Shown here: piece after piece, positions 1-10,480 of the stretch
Layout of the letters: every line of letters starts with the position of its first letter
Position numbering within the stretch: position 1 is the first letter of the stretch
Assembly (NCBI GenBank): GCA_030407315.1
Contig: JALQPE010001871.1
Coordinates: 62,001-126,000, forward strand
Source: Asparagopsis taxiformis
Taxonomy: Eukaryota; Rhodophyta; Florideophyceae; Bonnemaisoniales; Bonnemaisoniaceae
Reading direction: 5' to 3'
Length of the DNA stretch: 64,000 bases
Made by a program: the position numbers and the translations under genes
The notes under the pieces: generated by a model
Told to the model about the DNA's origin: nothing
Seen by the model: the letters and a program-made list of their open reading frames with translations, nothing else
Database searches by the model: none

Positions 1-171
1 AAAGAAAAATTGAGCTTGTCATACGACAGTGACGCGGTCATGACGTGTATCTTTGTCCAAATTTAGTTGAAGTCGTTCACTCGCTCGTTCACAAAATGGG
101 ACACTCGTTGGCTTTATTAGCTCAGACTTATGTGCAGCATGCGCGTCCTCATCAACTAGCCCATCTCGCTA

Positions 172-864
172 TCAAGTAATATACGGCATAAAGCCGCTCT
201 GCTTTTCATCAATATCGCATCGATTCACCAGAAAGCTCAACTCGTCGGTCGTATCATTATCCTCCAACTCGACTACCGAATTACTCTTGCCCTCCTGCAC
301 CGCTTCATCACCATCAGCCGTCACAACTTTTCCCTGCTGCTGCTGCTGTTGCGGCCGCGGTCGCTTCTTCTTGTCCAACAAGCTATCAAACATGGCCGTG
401 AGTGCGTCCACACTCACATGATCGCGACAGCGTTTGGGCGTCGGCTTGCGTCCGATGGGTCTCTCTTTGACGTGGAGCGAGGAGACGACTCTGGGCGCGC
501 CATCACCGAACAACGGGGACGAAACTTTAGGCGTGTCTGAATCGGGGACGCATGCAAGTGTGTGCGCTCCGACAGCGTCGGCGTCCACATCGGTGTCGGT
601 GACAGCGCGTGCGGCAAAATCGGTGCGCGACGACGGCAAACCAAACGCGTCTGCGGTAGAAGGAGTCGCGTCCGTTGTCGCACGAGCGCCCAGACGCGTC
701 GACACGCCAAACACGTAATCGTGCGCAAAACGACGCAAAGTGTGGTGCGCGACGGCGGCTCGACAATGCGTCTCCGATGCGCCCGGCGGCGCTGTCGGTC
801 GCACCGAGAGTTGCACCTGGTCCGTGTTGCGCATCGTACAACGTTTGGGGTTGGGCACCGACAC
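172..864 (-). CDS. Hypothetical low-complexity protein, possibly nuclear
   Basis: A 230-residue frame that I do not recognise. The N-terminal two thirds is rich in Ala, Thr, Asp and Arg and shows no domain. Around residues 165-176 a basic run (DKKKRPRP) is followed directly by six glutamines, which would fit a nuclear localisation signal beside a short polyQ tract. The C-terminal part is acidic (ELEDNDTTDEL). The frame is divergent from the Rpn11 gene across about 340 bp, which supports a real gene because its neighbours show the same compact layout. Overlapping frames on both strands are shadows of this GC-rich coding stretch. The start at 864 is the first ATG in frame. No function is proposed. 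Confidence 0.55.
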   Translation of the reverse strand: MSVPNPKRCTMRNTDQVQLSVRPTAPPGASETHCRAAVAHHTLRRFAHDYVFGVSTRLGARATTDATPSTADAFGLPSSRTDFAARAVTDTDVDADAVGAHTLACVPDSDTPKVSSPLFGDGAPRVVSSLHVKERPIGRKPTPKRCRDHVSVDALTAMFDSLLDKKKRPRPQQQQQQGKVVTADGDEAVQEGKSNSVVELEDNDTTDELSFLVNRCDIDEKQSGFMPYIT

Positions 865-1202
865 AGCGAATGACGTTGATGGGCAGTCTGCAGCTTTGCG
901 TCAACTAAATTGTGCGCCTTTGTTGCTCAGCTGATGTGTTGTGTTGTGCTGTGCACTGCGCTCAACTTTGGCGCTTGCTTGGCTGGCGCTACCTTTGATA
1001 TATAACAATCATTATTTTGGCTGTTGTCAGCCTGCGACGCGTGTCACAACTTTCACCAAATATTTTAAAACTTTTCTGTTTTTAGCTTCCAGACTTGAAA
1101 TATTACGTTCCAACCAGACCACGTACTACTTACTACTTGTATCAATCTAGTCTCTCTATCCATACCTCCCGTCCGACTTGCAACCACTATCACCTTCCCG
1201 TC
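865..1202. promoter_or_regulatory. Divergent intergenic region
   Basis: About 340 bp between two divergent starts. A TATATAA-like run lies near 998-1004, about 200 bp before the Rpn11 ATG. The last ~120 bp before that ATG is pyrimidine-rich, consistent with a 5' leader. No gene is seen here. Confidence 0.3.
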
Positions 1203-2150
1203 ATGGATCGTTTGCAAAGATTGTTCACCCAGAGCCACAATGGCGGCATGGCCGCAGATTTCCCAATTATGGATACGGCCGAAACGGTTTACATCTCATC
1301 GCTCGCATTGCTCAAAATGCTCAAGCACGGTCGCGCCGGCGTGCCAATGGAAGTTATGGGACTCATGCTCGGCAAATTCGTAGACGATTACACAGTCAAA
1401 GTCGTTGACGTGTTCGCAATGCCGCAGAGCGGAACTGGTGTATCAGTCGAAGCAGTGGACCCAGTTTTCCAGACCAAAATGCTCGACATGCTCAAACAAA
1501 CTGGCCGTCCAGAAATGGTCGTCGGCTGGTACCATTCGCATCCTAGTTTCGGATGCTGGCTCTCCGGTGTGGATATCAACACCCAGCAGAGTTTCGAGCA
1601 GCTCAATCAGCGTGCAGTAGCCGTCGTCATCGACCCTATTCAGAGCGTCAAGGGAAAAGTAGTCATCGATGCCTTCCGTTTGATAAATGCCCAGACGCAC
1701 ATGCTGGGACAGGAGCCGCGACAAACCACTTCCAATGTTGGACACTTGCACAAGCCGTCCATTCAGGCGTTGATTCATGGGCTCAATCGGCACTACTATT
1801 CGATTGCTATTGCGTACAAGAAGAATGAATTGGAAGAGGAAATGCTGCTCAATCTGCACAAAAAGAAGTGGATGGACAGTTTATCAGTCAAAAATTTTGG
1901 TCATCACTCCACTCGCAACGAAGAAACCGTTGCGCAGATGCTCCAGTTGACAAAGGCGTACGACAAAGCGGTGCAGGAAGAACAAAAACTGACACCAGAG
2001 GAACTGGTCATTGCTCGTGTGGGCAAACGAGACGCCAAGAAGCATCTCGAGTCGGATGTGGCGCAGCTCATGGGAGAGAACATCAACCAATGTTTGGCAA
2101 CGATGCTAGACACTGTCATTTTCCGTCAGAATGTCGCTACGACCGATTGA
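1203..2150 (+). CDS. RPN11: 26S proteasome regulatory subunit Rpn11 (PSMD14), JAMM deubiquitinase
   Basis: Zinc-dependent deubiquitinase of the proteasome lid; it removes ubiquitin chains from substrates committed to degradation. The 315-residue length matches the family (about 310). The MPN+/JAMM motif [14 protein letters not shown] is complete: His111, His113 and Asp124 as zinc ligands, with the upstream glutamate in [11 protein letters not shown]. The start is placed at 1203 because MDRLQRLF is where the conserved N-terminus begins. The frame stays open upstream to 1095, but that part reads as pyrimidine-rich leader. There is no intron. It is convergent with the next gene, with 48 bp between stop codons. 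It is single-copy house-keeping in eukaryotes and fixes this window as nuclear eukaryotic DNA. Confidence 0.97.
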   Translation: MDRLQRLFTQSHNGGMAADFPIMDTAETVYISSLALLKMLKHGRAGVPMEVMGLMLGKFVDDYTVKVVDVFAMPQSGTGVSVEAVDPVFQTKMLDMLKQTGRPEMVVGWYHSHPSFGCWLSGVDINTQQSFEQLNQRAVAVVIDPIQSVKGKVVIDAFRLINAQTHMLGQEPRQTTSNVGHLHKPSIQALIHGLNRHYYSIAIAYKKNELEEEMLLNLHKKKWMDSLSVKNFGHHSTRNEETVAQMLQLTKAYDKAVQEEQKLTPEELVIARVGKRDAKKHLESDVAQLMGENINQCLATMLDTVIFRQNVATTD

Positions 2151-2198
2151 TACAAAACAATATCATCTGTACAAAACTCTCGTTTATCACTAGTAAAC

Positions 2199-3389
2199 TC
2201 ACGGATCCTGATCCATCGGTTGCTCCAACCATGACGTCAATCGATTCGCCAGCTTTGGTTGTGCAATTATAAAGTTTGTTACACCCGCGCATCTCGCCGC
2301 TCGAAAGTCAATATGTCTACGAATCGTCCATGCAAACACGTCACGCATACGCGTCGTTCCATCTGCACGCGACGACAACACCGCGCGTACCAGATCGGGA
2401 CGAAGCGACGCTAATGTGAAGTGCATCGCTACGGAGTCGAAGTTTCCGCGATCCAACAATTGCATAAACTGTGCCACCGTGTAGCGCGAATACTTGGCGT
2501 CCACACTGAGTGAATACAAGCTTCCCTTCGGCATACCGGCTTGAAACACATTGAGCACCGCCGATTCCGTGGAAGTGAACACGACGTGCTCCGGCTTGAT
2601 AAAGTTTCGTTCCATCAATTCTCTCGTCCTCTCCATAAGTCGCGTACAATTGGTACACACAGCTGTCGGCGACTGCATGCCGTCAACATGGCACGCTTTC
2701 ACGTCGAGCATGTATCTGGTGGAATCCGGTAGCGTGTCGAAAACCTGCGCGAGCGTCGGCACACGATACGTACACGACGAGATCTGTCCGCTTGTGCTTT
2801 TCACTTCGCAAAATTTGGCGTGTGCGCGACGTCCTGTCGGGTCTTTTTCCGGCCGTTCGACGCGCAGATTCTGGACATATACCAGCGGATGCTCGCAGGT
2901 GATGCCGGTGCCGTTGGTGGTACGATCCAATGTCGGGTCGTGCATCAGAACGACATGGTCGTCCGCGGTGAGAGCTAGATCGATTTCGACGTAATGTAGC
3001 GCGTCACTTCCCTCTTTCAAAGCCTGCAGCGTGTTCTCGGGGTAGGGAAATTCGCAGCCGCGATGGGCGATGAGCGTGATGTTCTGCCATGGTTGCGGCG
3101 ATGGTGGCGGCAGAATTGAGGCTGTGCACAGCGCGACGCGCCAGCCGCCCGGTAGTAGGACGTAGATCGTGGCGGCAATGAGCATGAGTAGAAGGATGCG
3201 TGGGAATAAATAGAGCAGCCATCGTGCGATTGTCACATATCTTCGTGGTGGAGGCGTGGTTGTGAGATGGACAGATGCGGGGATTGTGGTTTGATGTTCT
3301 TCTTCTTCGTCGTCATCGGAGCCGATTGAGAACTTTAGAGGTTGTTTGGTTTCATCATCCTCTTCCACTTGCTTCTTGTGGCGACGCAT
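2199..3389 (-). CDS. Membrane-anchored glycerophosphodiester phosphodiesterase
   Basis: A GDPD-family TIM-barrel enzyme that hydrolyses glycerophosphodiesters to glycerol-3-phosphate and an alcohol. The 396-residue protein has an acidic cytosolic-looking tail (residues 1-50), one strongly hydrophobic segment (about 53-79) and then the catalytic domain. Catalytic residues are visible: His109-Arg110 in IAHRGCEFPYPENT, Glu135 and Asp137 in VEIDLAL, and His150 in MHDPTLDRTTNG. The later barrel strand reads YMLDVKAC where bacterial enzymes have LEIK. A single N-terminal anchor suggests a type II membrane protein with the enzyme on the lumenal or outer side. No intron. It shares a 132-bp divergent promoter region with the next gene. 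Confidence 0.88.
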   Translation of the reverse strand: MRRHKKQVEEDDETKQPLKFSIGSDDDEEEEHQTTIPASVHLTTTPPPRRYVTIARWLLYLFPRILLLMLIAATIYVLLPGGWRVALCTASILPPPSPQPWQNITLIAHRGCEFPYPENTLQALKEGSDALHYVEIDLALTADDHVVLMHDPTLDRTTNGTGITCEHPLVYVQNLRVERPEKDPTGRRAHAKFCEVKSTSGQISSCTYRVPTLAQVFDTLPDSTRYMLDVKACHVDGMQSPTAVCTNCTRLMERTRELMERNFIKPEHVVFTSTESAVLNVFQAGMPKGSLYSLSVDAKYSRYTVAQFMQLLDRGNFDSVAMHFTLASLRPDLVRAVLSSRADGTTRMRDVFAWTIRRHIDFRAARCAGVTNFIIAQPKLANRLTSWLEQPMDQDP

Positions 3390-3521
3390 GTTGAGTGTGC
3401 GGCGTCTTTGCGGGCTTGAAATGCGATCGCTGAGAGTGATATACCGCGCGATGACAGAAATTTAACAGAAAAAACGGTCAAATCTTGACTTTAGAAACTG
3501 CGGACGAGATTAACTTTTTCG
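3390..3521. promoter_or_regulatory. Short divergent promoter region
   Basis: Only 132 bp separate the divergent ATGs of the phosphodiesterase and the NAD(P)-binding protein, so both promoters must lie here or inside the genes. No clear TATA box is seen; the region is moderately AT-rich near 3455-3515. Confidence 0.35.
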
Positions 3522-4241
3522 ATGACGTCGTACAAGGGTAGCATTGGTTTGGAAACTATGCGCTGCGCCTTCCTTCAATCTTTGCCGCAATTGGGCTCTC
3601 TATCGAGTAAACGTGCCGGTAGATCCAGCCAAACGTGTCCTCAATGTGTTGTGATACTCGGTGGTACTTCTGGAGTCGGATTGGAGGTAGCAAGTTTTCT
3701 ACGCTCTCGCTCAGTGCCAGTGTCAATCTTTTCAAGAAGAACGGGCCATGATTTTCTCAACATCGATCATGCAAACGCTGCATTTTCAATGCCGGATGAC
3801 AAGTTTGTTGTGAGTGTCGGAGCCGGGAGACGCAACAGTTCATTGCAGGAAGAACGACGGCTGTATAGCAATATAACGAGTGCAGCGCGAGCGGCGCGTC
3901 CGACAAGTTTAATACTTTTCGTGGTAAGATCTATGATTGTATACGATATTGTCCAAATGCTTTCAGACGTCAATAATAGTGCATGGGTGCTCATTCGTCC
4001 CGGTGCGTTGGTGGACAACGACTCGCCACCTACTGCAAACAAAAAACTCATTGTCACTGCAGACATGCGATGCAATGGTCTGGTTAGTCGCAAAGCGGTC
4101 GCTCGAGTCATCGCCGATATAATGCTCGACCTCGTAAGTATCGATCAAATTGATCGCAAATGTCTCGGCGTTTACGATTGTGAGCGCATGATAAACAATC
4201 CTGCTGATGCACCGCTTATCGCTCCCGATTTATGGAATTGA
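3522..4241 (+). CDS. NAD(P)-binding Rossmann-fold protein (atypical SDR/NmrA-like)
   Basis: A 239-residue protein with a dinucleotide-binding glycine motif ILGGTSGVG at residues 45-53, after a roughly 40-residue N-terminal extension that could be a targeting peptide. The WVLIRPGALVDND segment near residues 155-167 matches the RPG strand typical of atypical short-chain dehydrogenases, and a SRKAVARVIADIMLD helix follows as in that family. The usual catalytic Tyr-x3-Lys is not evident, so this may be a regulatory or non-catalytic member. The substrate is unknown. Its stop codon lies 1 nt from the stop of the convergent permease gene, so the 3' untranslated regions must overlap. Confidence 0.7.
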   Translation: MTSYKGSIGLETMRCAFLQSLPQLGSLSSKRAGRSSQTCPQCVVILGGTSGVGLEVASFLRSRSVPVSIFSRRTGHDFLNIDHANAAFSMPDDKFVVSVGAGRRNSSLQEERRLYSNITSAARAARPTSLILFVVRSMIVYDIVQMLSDVNNSAWVLIRPGALVDNDSPPTANKKLIVTADMRCNGLVSRKAVARVIADIMLDLVSIDQIDRKCLGVYDCERMINNPADAPLIAPDLWN

Positions 4242-4242
4242 T

Positions 4243-6096
4243 TCATGACAGCTCCCTTGCAACTAATCCTTCTACTTTGGGCGGCGGCGGTGGCGGCGAT
4301 TCTGGATACGAGTCGCTTGTGACTGAGTGCGCCTCCATGGCTAGATTTTCAAACGAATTGTACGAGTTGTTCGAGGCATCGTTGTCCACACCCAGATAAT
4401 CATTGGCGATCAGCGAATTGCGTGCGCCGTAGCAGAAATAACCCAGAGATGAAACAGTTAGCCAGCTGCACAACGCCGCCAACGCAGCCCGTGACAGTTG
4501 TAACAGCAGAAAACTCGTCGTGAACACGCCCAGCATTGGAATAATAGGAACGAAGGGGCATAAAAACATGGGACAAGATGCTTCAAAGGCATCGCCACCT
4601 TGAAAATCGACAGGAAGAATAAGCGCTACCGGAACACAAAGCGCCGGAACCATAACCACCAGCCCGACATATAGTGGCAGATATCCCTCTGTCATCATCC
4701 GATTGACCGTAGACACAACTGTGCAGCCCGCCACAAACAAATATACCAAGTAAGTGCTACGTCTAGAATTGGAATGAATCCTGCATCTCGTCAATAATAA
4801 CGACACATTCGTCGCTAAAAATGCCAACAATGTACCACCGGACACAACATCAGCAAGTGAATGCGTCTCGATCATGAAAGCAAGCAAAGCGACTATGAAC
4901 CCGCAGCCAATCGTCGTGGAGCGCATACTCAGTGACACGAAACGCGGCAGTAAACCATCACGCCCCATTGATATGAATATACGCGGCTGAGCTGCGAGAG
5001 ACACCATTGTCGTGTTCACCATTCCAAGCGCTGTACCAAGGCCCACGAGTTTAGCGGCTGTTTGCTGACCGACGTCACGGAAAGCTACGGAGAACGGTGC
5101 ATCAATATTGATCAGAGTGTAATTAACAAGCCCGGTAAGAACGAGTGATGACGCGACATACATAATTGTGACTGCGGCTAGTGACAGTAAAATTGCGAAT
5201 GGAACGTTTCGTGCAGCGTCTTGCGCTTCCTCCGACACAGTTGCTACCTCATCAAAGCCAATATAGGCAAAGAATACTGCGCTTGCTCCTGCGATGACAC
5301 CCTCAACCCCGAACGGGACAAATGGTTTCCAGTTATCGCTGTTGATCATGCTGGAACCGAATGCGATTATTGTAAATACAACTACAGCATACATCACAGT
5401 CGCGGCATTAATAACCCATTTGGCCTGTTGCATACCTATAGAAATGAGTAACGAAAGTGCCATGACCAGTAAAGCGGCTAGGAAATCGGCGCTATTGTCG
5501 CGTCCTACAAACCAATTGGGTAGGAAGAGAAGTGCTTCACCGAGATAAGACGAAAAGGAGCGTGCGATAGCAGCTGCACTTACACCGTACTCCAGGGTGA
5601 GACACATGCCGATCAGAAAAGCGGGCAGTTCACCGAGTGCGCCGTAAGCAAAAGAATATGCACCGCCGCTGTTGGGATTGCGTGATGACATTTCAGCGTA
5701 AGAAAGTCCGGAAAACATGCAGGCTATTGCGGCAAGCGCAAAGGACATGGTTACGGCAGGTCCTGCTACATCGCGAGCGGCACGGCCGGCTAGAAGGAAA
5801 AGACCACTTCCTAGGGTGCCGCCTACTCCGAGCAGGGTAAGATCCAGTAGATTGAGTGGTCGTTCAGCGACAGATACGGGTGAAAATGGATCTATTGCAT
5901 TGTTGACTGGTTTGCGACGTAGTGCGGCTGATAGCAATGTCATTGGTGCCATGACGACAACAGGGGTTGCGGGAAATTGGCTTGCGTTGACTAGGTCGAT
6001 GGAGATGATATGCTGAGGAAGGAATACATTGTGAGCAGGAGTTGGCGTGGCGCAGTCGAGTCTTTGATAGAAACTCTCAGTCGCTTCTTCATCCAC
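4243..6096 (-). CDS. APC-superfamily amino-acid permease, cationic amino-acid transporter (CAT/SLC7) type
   Basis: A 617-residue polytopic membrane protein. A hydrophilic N-terminus of about 80 residues precedes the first helix, which carries the APC substrate-site signature GVGGTLGSGLF at residues 90-100. Next comes the CAT-like block YAEMSSRNPNSGGAYSF (133-149) and LEYGVSAAAIARSFSSYLG. Some 12-14 hydrophobic segments follow. The hydrophilic tail contains a Pro-rich PPPPPP run. It probably imports basic amino acids, but specificity cannot be read from sequence. Methionines at 50 and 52 are alternative starts that would shorten only the non-membrane tail. No intron. Confidence 0.9.
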   Translation of the reverse strand: MDEEATESFYQRLDCATPTPAHNVFLPQHIISIDLVNASQFPATPVVVMAPMTLLSAALRRKPVNNAIDPFSPVSVAERPLNLLDLTLLGVGGTLGSGLFLLAGRAARDVAGPAVTMSFALAAIACMFSGLSYAEMSSRNPNSGGAYSFAYGALGELPAFLIGMCLTLEYGVSAAAIARSFSSYLGEALLFLPNWFVGRDNSADFLAALLVMALSLLISIGMQQAKWVINAATVMYAVVVFTIIAFGSSMINSDNWKPFVPFGVEGVIAGASAVFFAYIGFDEVATVSEEAQDAARNVPFAILLSLAAVTIMYVASSLVLTGLVNYTLINIDAPFSVAFRDVGQQTAAKLVGLGTALGMVNTTMVSLAAQPRIFISMGRDGLLPRFVSLSMRSTTIGCGFIVALLAFMIETHSLADVVSGGTLLAFLATNVSLLLTRCRIHSNSRRSTYLVYLFVAGCTVVSTVNRMMTEGYLPLYVGLVVMVPALCVPVALILPVDFQGGDAFEASCPMFLCPFVPIIPMLGVFTTSFLLLQLSRAALAALCSWLTVSSLGYFCYGARNSLIANDYLGVDNDASNNSYNSFENLAMEAHSVTSDSYPESPPPPPPKVEGLVARELS

Positions 6097-6700
6097 GTCT
6101 TGATCTCAGAATTGCAGACCAGCAGAGAAGAAACGTATTGTCAGATTAATTAGAAAAGCTTACAGGTCGGGATGTTGACAGTGTCAGCATGAAATTGAAA
6201 TATTTTTAAAATAATTCAAAGCATTTAGAAAGCATGAGTGAGACGGGGAGGGGTGCTTCTAGCCAGGGAACAGGGGGCAAGAAATGGTTGACCAGGAAGC
6301 CTTTAGCCTTCGTTTCTGCAGCCGATGATTGGCTCGCACTCGTTCTTTTTGTTTTCTGTGAGCCAATCAATATTTCACCCTGGATTTTCCGGCCAGGAAA
6401 TTGGTCCAGATATGGCCCTAATTGCATTGAAACTAGCACGGTTAACGAAGTATTGTTTTTCTGGATAATCTAAGGGTGGCCCAGGCAGGGTTGGTGTGGG
6501 GGGCGGCCCAACAGGTAGGGCTCTTCATGTCTTGCCTACTGGAGCAGACGCAGATGCTAGCACATCAAGCCAAATTTTCAGATCAATTTGGTATTGCTCT
6601 CTATCTCTGTCTCCTCTTCATTACTTCTCTTTGCTGGGTACTCATCAAGCAACTTAATATAAAATTACAGCCTGAAAATTGCATTTAACCGGCCCGAACG
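6097..6700. other. Intergenic region, no gene seen
   Basis: About 600 bp upstream of the permease. Short frames (under 80 codons) overlap on both strands and none shows a motif. The composition moves from AT-rich to GC-rich near 6690, where the transposon block begins. Confidence 0.5.
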
Positions 6701-9030
6701 CGCAGCGACCACGCCAACCCCCCGCGCTGTGACAAAGCGTCCGCCGCTGCTGCTACCAGCAAGGCCGTGCCCATACATGTCGGCGAAGAGACACTCGAGC
6801 GCTTGGGAAGATGCGAGCTAGTGGCAAGATACTTGTCTCCACTTAGAATTTAGTGCTACCTACGCGCATGATCCTATTGTAGGACTTATTTCTCGCTGCG
6901 AAGCGATAAAATTTTCCGGAAACGGAGTAGCGAAACCGACGAGGAAAGACCCGGTCCAGCAAGTACGCTGTAGGAATGATTTCCAATCGGCGTTGATCAG
7001 CCGGATTCCGAAAGCAGGAAAATGAGTAATACTCGAGGATAGAGTCCTGCAACGGCCTTCGACTAAGAAGTCAGTAGAGTGGCTCTTCCACGAGATTCAT
7101 TCGACCAAGAGTATTTCGGTCTATCGTCCCCAACCTACTTAAAGGTTGACTGGACTCGCGAATCCTCCGAACGGAGTATCTCCTTGTGCGAGTCGGACCG
7201 GATGGGGTGCACGACTGCCAGAACCGGATCTGGTCTTATTACCTCGCGGTAGGAGTTGTCATACCACGGAGTGGTCTGCCCTGGTGGGGTCGTGTCGAAA
7301 TCCTATTGGACGACCCCGGTTCGGGAATAACTAATGGAAACATCCTCGCTGTACCTCAGACCAGTGAGGGAGAGGGACTCATTCGGACAACTAAAGACCC
7401 CACAAGGGGCAAATTTTAACTAAGATGACTCAGCTAACTTTACACTGTAACAATAACAGTCGGTGATCTCGCGGGCTCCCGCAGTCGCCATAATCAGAGA
7501 TCTGATTGGTGCACATAAGGATAATTATTCCTAACTGTCTACCTACCCTAACTGTTTACAGTAACTTAGTATAGTATAAAATGACTCTGGATTAGCCAGA
7601 GTGCTTAACCTTTAGAGGTAACGTAAACTCACGTGGAATTTACGACTCCACTGAACAGTGTTTGAATTGCTTTATTATATCCTTCCAGGACGAATTAGCT
7701 TTAGGTATACAGCTCGACGGGTTACGTCTTTCGCTCCATCAATACGCACTTCGTGTGGGACTCGTCCCGTATTGCGCTGCGAGCGGTCGCGGGAGGGATA
7801 ATTCCAGGCGTCTGGAATGGGCGCCAGGAGGGGTCGCTTAAGCGGTACGCTCGAGAGCGTGAGTGGGTGCTCGATAGGGAATCAGCCGCGAAGAGCCGCG
7901 TTGGGGATCACTAGCCGCGGTGACGTGGCAAGGCAATTGTCGCCCAAGGGCGAATGGGCGCGTGCCGCCTTGCATTGGCACCGGGCCACATTGCTTGCGC
8001 GGGACCCTTCGGCGAGCGTGCAACGTGTAGCGATATAGGCGCGATTAGTCACACACGTGTGCGAGCGGGAGGATTCTCCCGTTACAGTTGTGCACTTGTA
8101 CGTTACGGCTGGCCGTTTCTAATTAGTTTACACGTAGCAACGTAGCAGCTTACTCTGTAAGGCCCCTGGGCCGCATAAAAACCCCCACAAGGTCCATTGG
8201 ACGCCGGACCGGGACCATTGGTCCTGGTCCGGCCCTGGCAGTCTCGTTGACCATTTAAGGTCAGCGGACTGACCACTAAGCTACAATAAAGGCAGATCGT
8301 CTCGGTTCCAAATCTTTCGACCGTGGTCGTTTAACTTACAACTAAACGGCGGCGGCAGTTCCCTTACCGGATACCCGCTGCTCCGTTTCGATCTCCAATT
8401 GGGGATCGCTCGCACATTCCCCCAATTGCCCGCCGCGAGCCTCCTCCGGCGGGAGTGCACGTGGATTGCCCTAGGGCATTTCGTCTCCGCGGTAGTGGAC
8501 CACCTTCCTGCTTCTTTTAACGCCGTCAGGCGACCGGGAGTGGCCCTACGCCCACCGGGACAAGGCTACTGACTGGGAGCGCTGTCGTTTCGGCACTCCC
8601 AGCCGGTCAACCGAGCTAACGCCCGTGGGCTTCTCAATCGGTCTCGACCGTACCGCCGGTGGTATCACAGTTGCGGAATCCGTCGTGTGGGCAGCCACGC
8701 ATGGAGGCGACCACAACTCCCCGCGGGGATCCATCGCGCTAAGTGCCTAGTTAACCCTGAAGTGGGTTGAGGACGGCCACGGCCGATAGATCCCTCCCGC
8801 AGGTTAGATCCAGCCCTCCCGGACCCCGCTCTACCACCCGCTACCGGGTTGGGAGACAGGTGTCCGGGCTCCGAGGGATCGATCCACCCGACTCCGCCCT
8901 CGGGCTACTAGGATCGCACGAGGCGTCAGCCTCGTGGAATCGGCGCTCTCACTCGTGAGTTCGAAGCTTTATCACTATTCTCTAATCCTCCTCGGAGGTA
9001 TAATCTATCTACAAGGGCTAAGGTCCTACA
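6701..9030 (+). mobile_element. LTR-like noncoding block, right end supported
   Basis: About 2.3 kb without a credible gene (longest frame 112 codons). Its right end reads AAGGTCCTACA, followed by TT and then TGGTCTTCCGACC. This is the same arrangement as the end of the 5' LTR at 16618 followed by its primer site. I therefore read 9030 as the right end of a plus-strand LTR from a related element. The left end is uncertain; a TGTGAC at about 6728 is only one candidate. A possible polyadenylation signal (AATAAA) lies near 8285. I found no rRNA hallmark sequence here. Confidence 0.4.
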
Positions 9031-9032
9031 TT

Positions 9033-9053
9033 TGGTCTTCCGACCTAGAAGCG
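9033..9053 (+). other. Primer-binding-like site of the truncated LTR element
   Basis: TGGTCTTCCGACCTAGAA lies 2 nt after the LTR-like end at 9030. It differs from the site at 16621 only in the bases between GGTC and GACC. The internal region of this element stops at 9067, where a minus-strand LTR begins. Confidence 0.4.
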
Positions 9054-9067
9054 TTCGGGACGCTGTT

Positions 9068-9866
9068 TGTAGGACCAGCCGGGGTGGCGATCGCTAAGGG
9101 AGTTCTAGAATTGCAGCCGTGTCAGGGCGAGGTGAACCGTAACGCGCTGGTTGAACTTGCGTTCGCGCGTCGCTCGGTCGCGCTGGCGAACGGGTGGTAC
9201 AACGGCAGAACGCGTAGGGAACGATCGCAACACGGGATTCGCGGGCCGGCGCAAGCCGTGATCTCAGGGTGAGATCACCGAGTAAACTCGAGCACAACGC
9301 GATCCACACAGGGGTCGTAAATCCCTGGCCTAGTGGCGTGCGACGCAACGCACGCTATCGCGGTGCGACGCGGTTCGACGATCGGTTTATGCGCAGCGCG
9401 CACGCGAACGTCGGCGATCGTGAGCAACCCGCACGCAACGTTCAACGCAATCGGTCCTCGCGATTCGCTAAACGCTGAACTCGTAGCTGCGAAGATGCTG
9501 GCTGTTTATTGGTAAGGTGCGAAGCTGAACGACCATTAGTAGCTAACTACTAAGGACAGGTTGTCCTTGCGCGGCCGGCCGGCGGCCGCTCGCTCGCACG
9601 CAAAAAGGGAAATATTTGGGAAAAAGACTTTCGTCATAAAAAACCCAAAAAGGGGAAATAAAGGGAATTTCGCAAAAGGCGCTACACGTGGCGCCAAGCT
9701 CGCAGGTTCGTTCGCGTGCACGCGTTCGCTCAGGCGCGCCGTGACACGTAATCGGATCGCTACGCGTACGCTCGCTTACTAACTAACTAATTCGCGGATG
9801 CATGCGGACTCAGCCAGACGCAGTCGTTACGAGCGCGCGCGCGTCGACCGAATAAATTGTACCACA
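9068..9866 (-). mobile_element. Ty3/gypsy LTR, minus strand (probable 3' LTR)
   Basis: About 800 bp that matches the LTR at 15817-16618 in inverted orientation over its full length, with scattered substitutions. Read on the minus strand it starts TGTGGTACAATTT and ends GGTCCTACA, giving the TG...CA termini of an LTR. A G-run lies immediately upstream in that orientation (9867-9874), as expected for a polypurine tract, so this is probably the 3' LTR of a minus-strand element whose body extended to the right and is now mostly lost. Confidence 0.75.
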
Positions 9867-9877
9867 CTCCCCCCGAC
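9867..9877 (-). other. Polypurine tract beside the minus-strand LTR
   Basis: On the minus strand GTCGGGGGGAG directly precedes the LTR start TGTGG. This is the expected plus-strand DNA priming site and sets the LTR's orientation. Confidence 0.55.
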
Positions 9878-10054
9878 TAACTCCACAGCGCGTCCTCGCG
9901 CGTCATCTTCTCACGCATACCTTCCGCTGCCTCTTCTCGAGTCTGTTTTTCTCTTTCCTCGTTCTTCTCCTTCGTTGTCACTTTCCTTCCTCTTTCGTTC
10001 TCTCTCCTCTACTCACGTTCTCCGTTTCGCCATCGTCGCCCGCTCCTTCATCGC

Positions 10055-10214
10055 GATGGCGCACGACGACGAATCTCTTCCTGGGTGGCTCCGTGCCGGC
10101 GTCGCTCCTGGCGACGAAATGACGACGCCTACTCGCACGCCGACTGCCGCTCCGCGCTTCGCAACTCCTTCGTCTGTGTTCTCGGAAATGGACGCGGACG
10201 TCCACAACCTCTAG
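10055..10214 (+). pseudogene. Truncated frame antisense to the minus-strand LTR element
   Basis: A 52-codon frame starting MAHDDESLPGWLRAG after a pyrimidine-rich leader. It runs antisense to the retroelement implied by the LTR at 9068-9866. Its last residues (SVFSEMDADVHNL) come from the inserted GGACGTCC-type transposon end, because the same DNA recurs at 42.17 kb in a different setting. The ATG and first ~35 codons may be the remains of an antisense gene like the one at 39959-42136, although the two N-termini do not resemble each other. Confidence 0.3.
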
Positions 10215-10480
10215 TACACCTAGTATTACTAGGCGGACGTCCATGTTCTCCAGTATTTTTGGATGTCCGCCTAGAACCGGACGTCCATGCGGTCTAGTAC
10301 GTCTAGTATTACTAGGGCGACATCCATTGTTTCTAGTACCACGGATGTCCCCCTCGGGATGGACTTCCGCCATGTCTATGTCCACCTAGGACGGGCGCCG
10401 GTTCAGAAATTCAAAAATTTCGACCCCAGAAATTTCTGCCGCCGTGCTCGACATGGATGTCCGCATCCATCACAGCGACC
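10165..10480 (+). repeat. GGACGTCC subterminal repeats, left end of transposon copy G1
   Basis: Imperfect repeats of GGACGTCC or GGATGTCC alternate with CTCTAGTAC and TATTACTAGG words. The first ~45 bp (from about 10165) match 42170-42215 closely, and the flanks differ on the left, so this looks like a transposon end. Related GGACATCC/GGACGTCC pairs also occur in the palindrome-bearing repeats further right. Confidence 0.55.

Noticed and set aside
414..904. Overlapping frames across the first gene
   Set aside because: Shadow frames of the 230-codon minus-strand gene; composition follows from its codon use.
3924..3966. Possible GTAAGA...TTTCAG intron in the NAD(P)-binding gene
   Set aside because: It is 43 nt, not a multiple of three, and coding on both sides is in the same frame without it.
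6701..9030. Ribosomal RNA genes
   Set aside because: GC-rich, gene-free and structured-looking, but no universal rRNA signature was found, and the right end behaves like an LTR.
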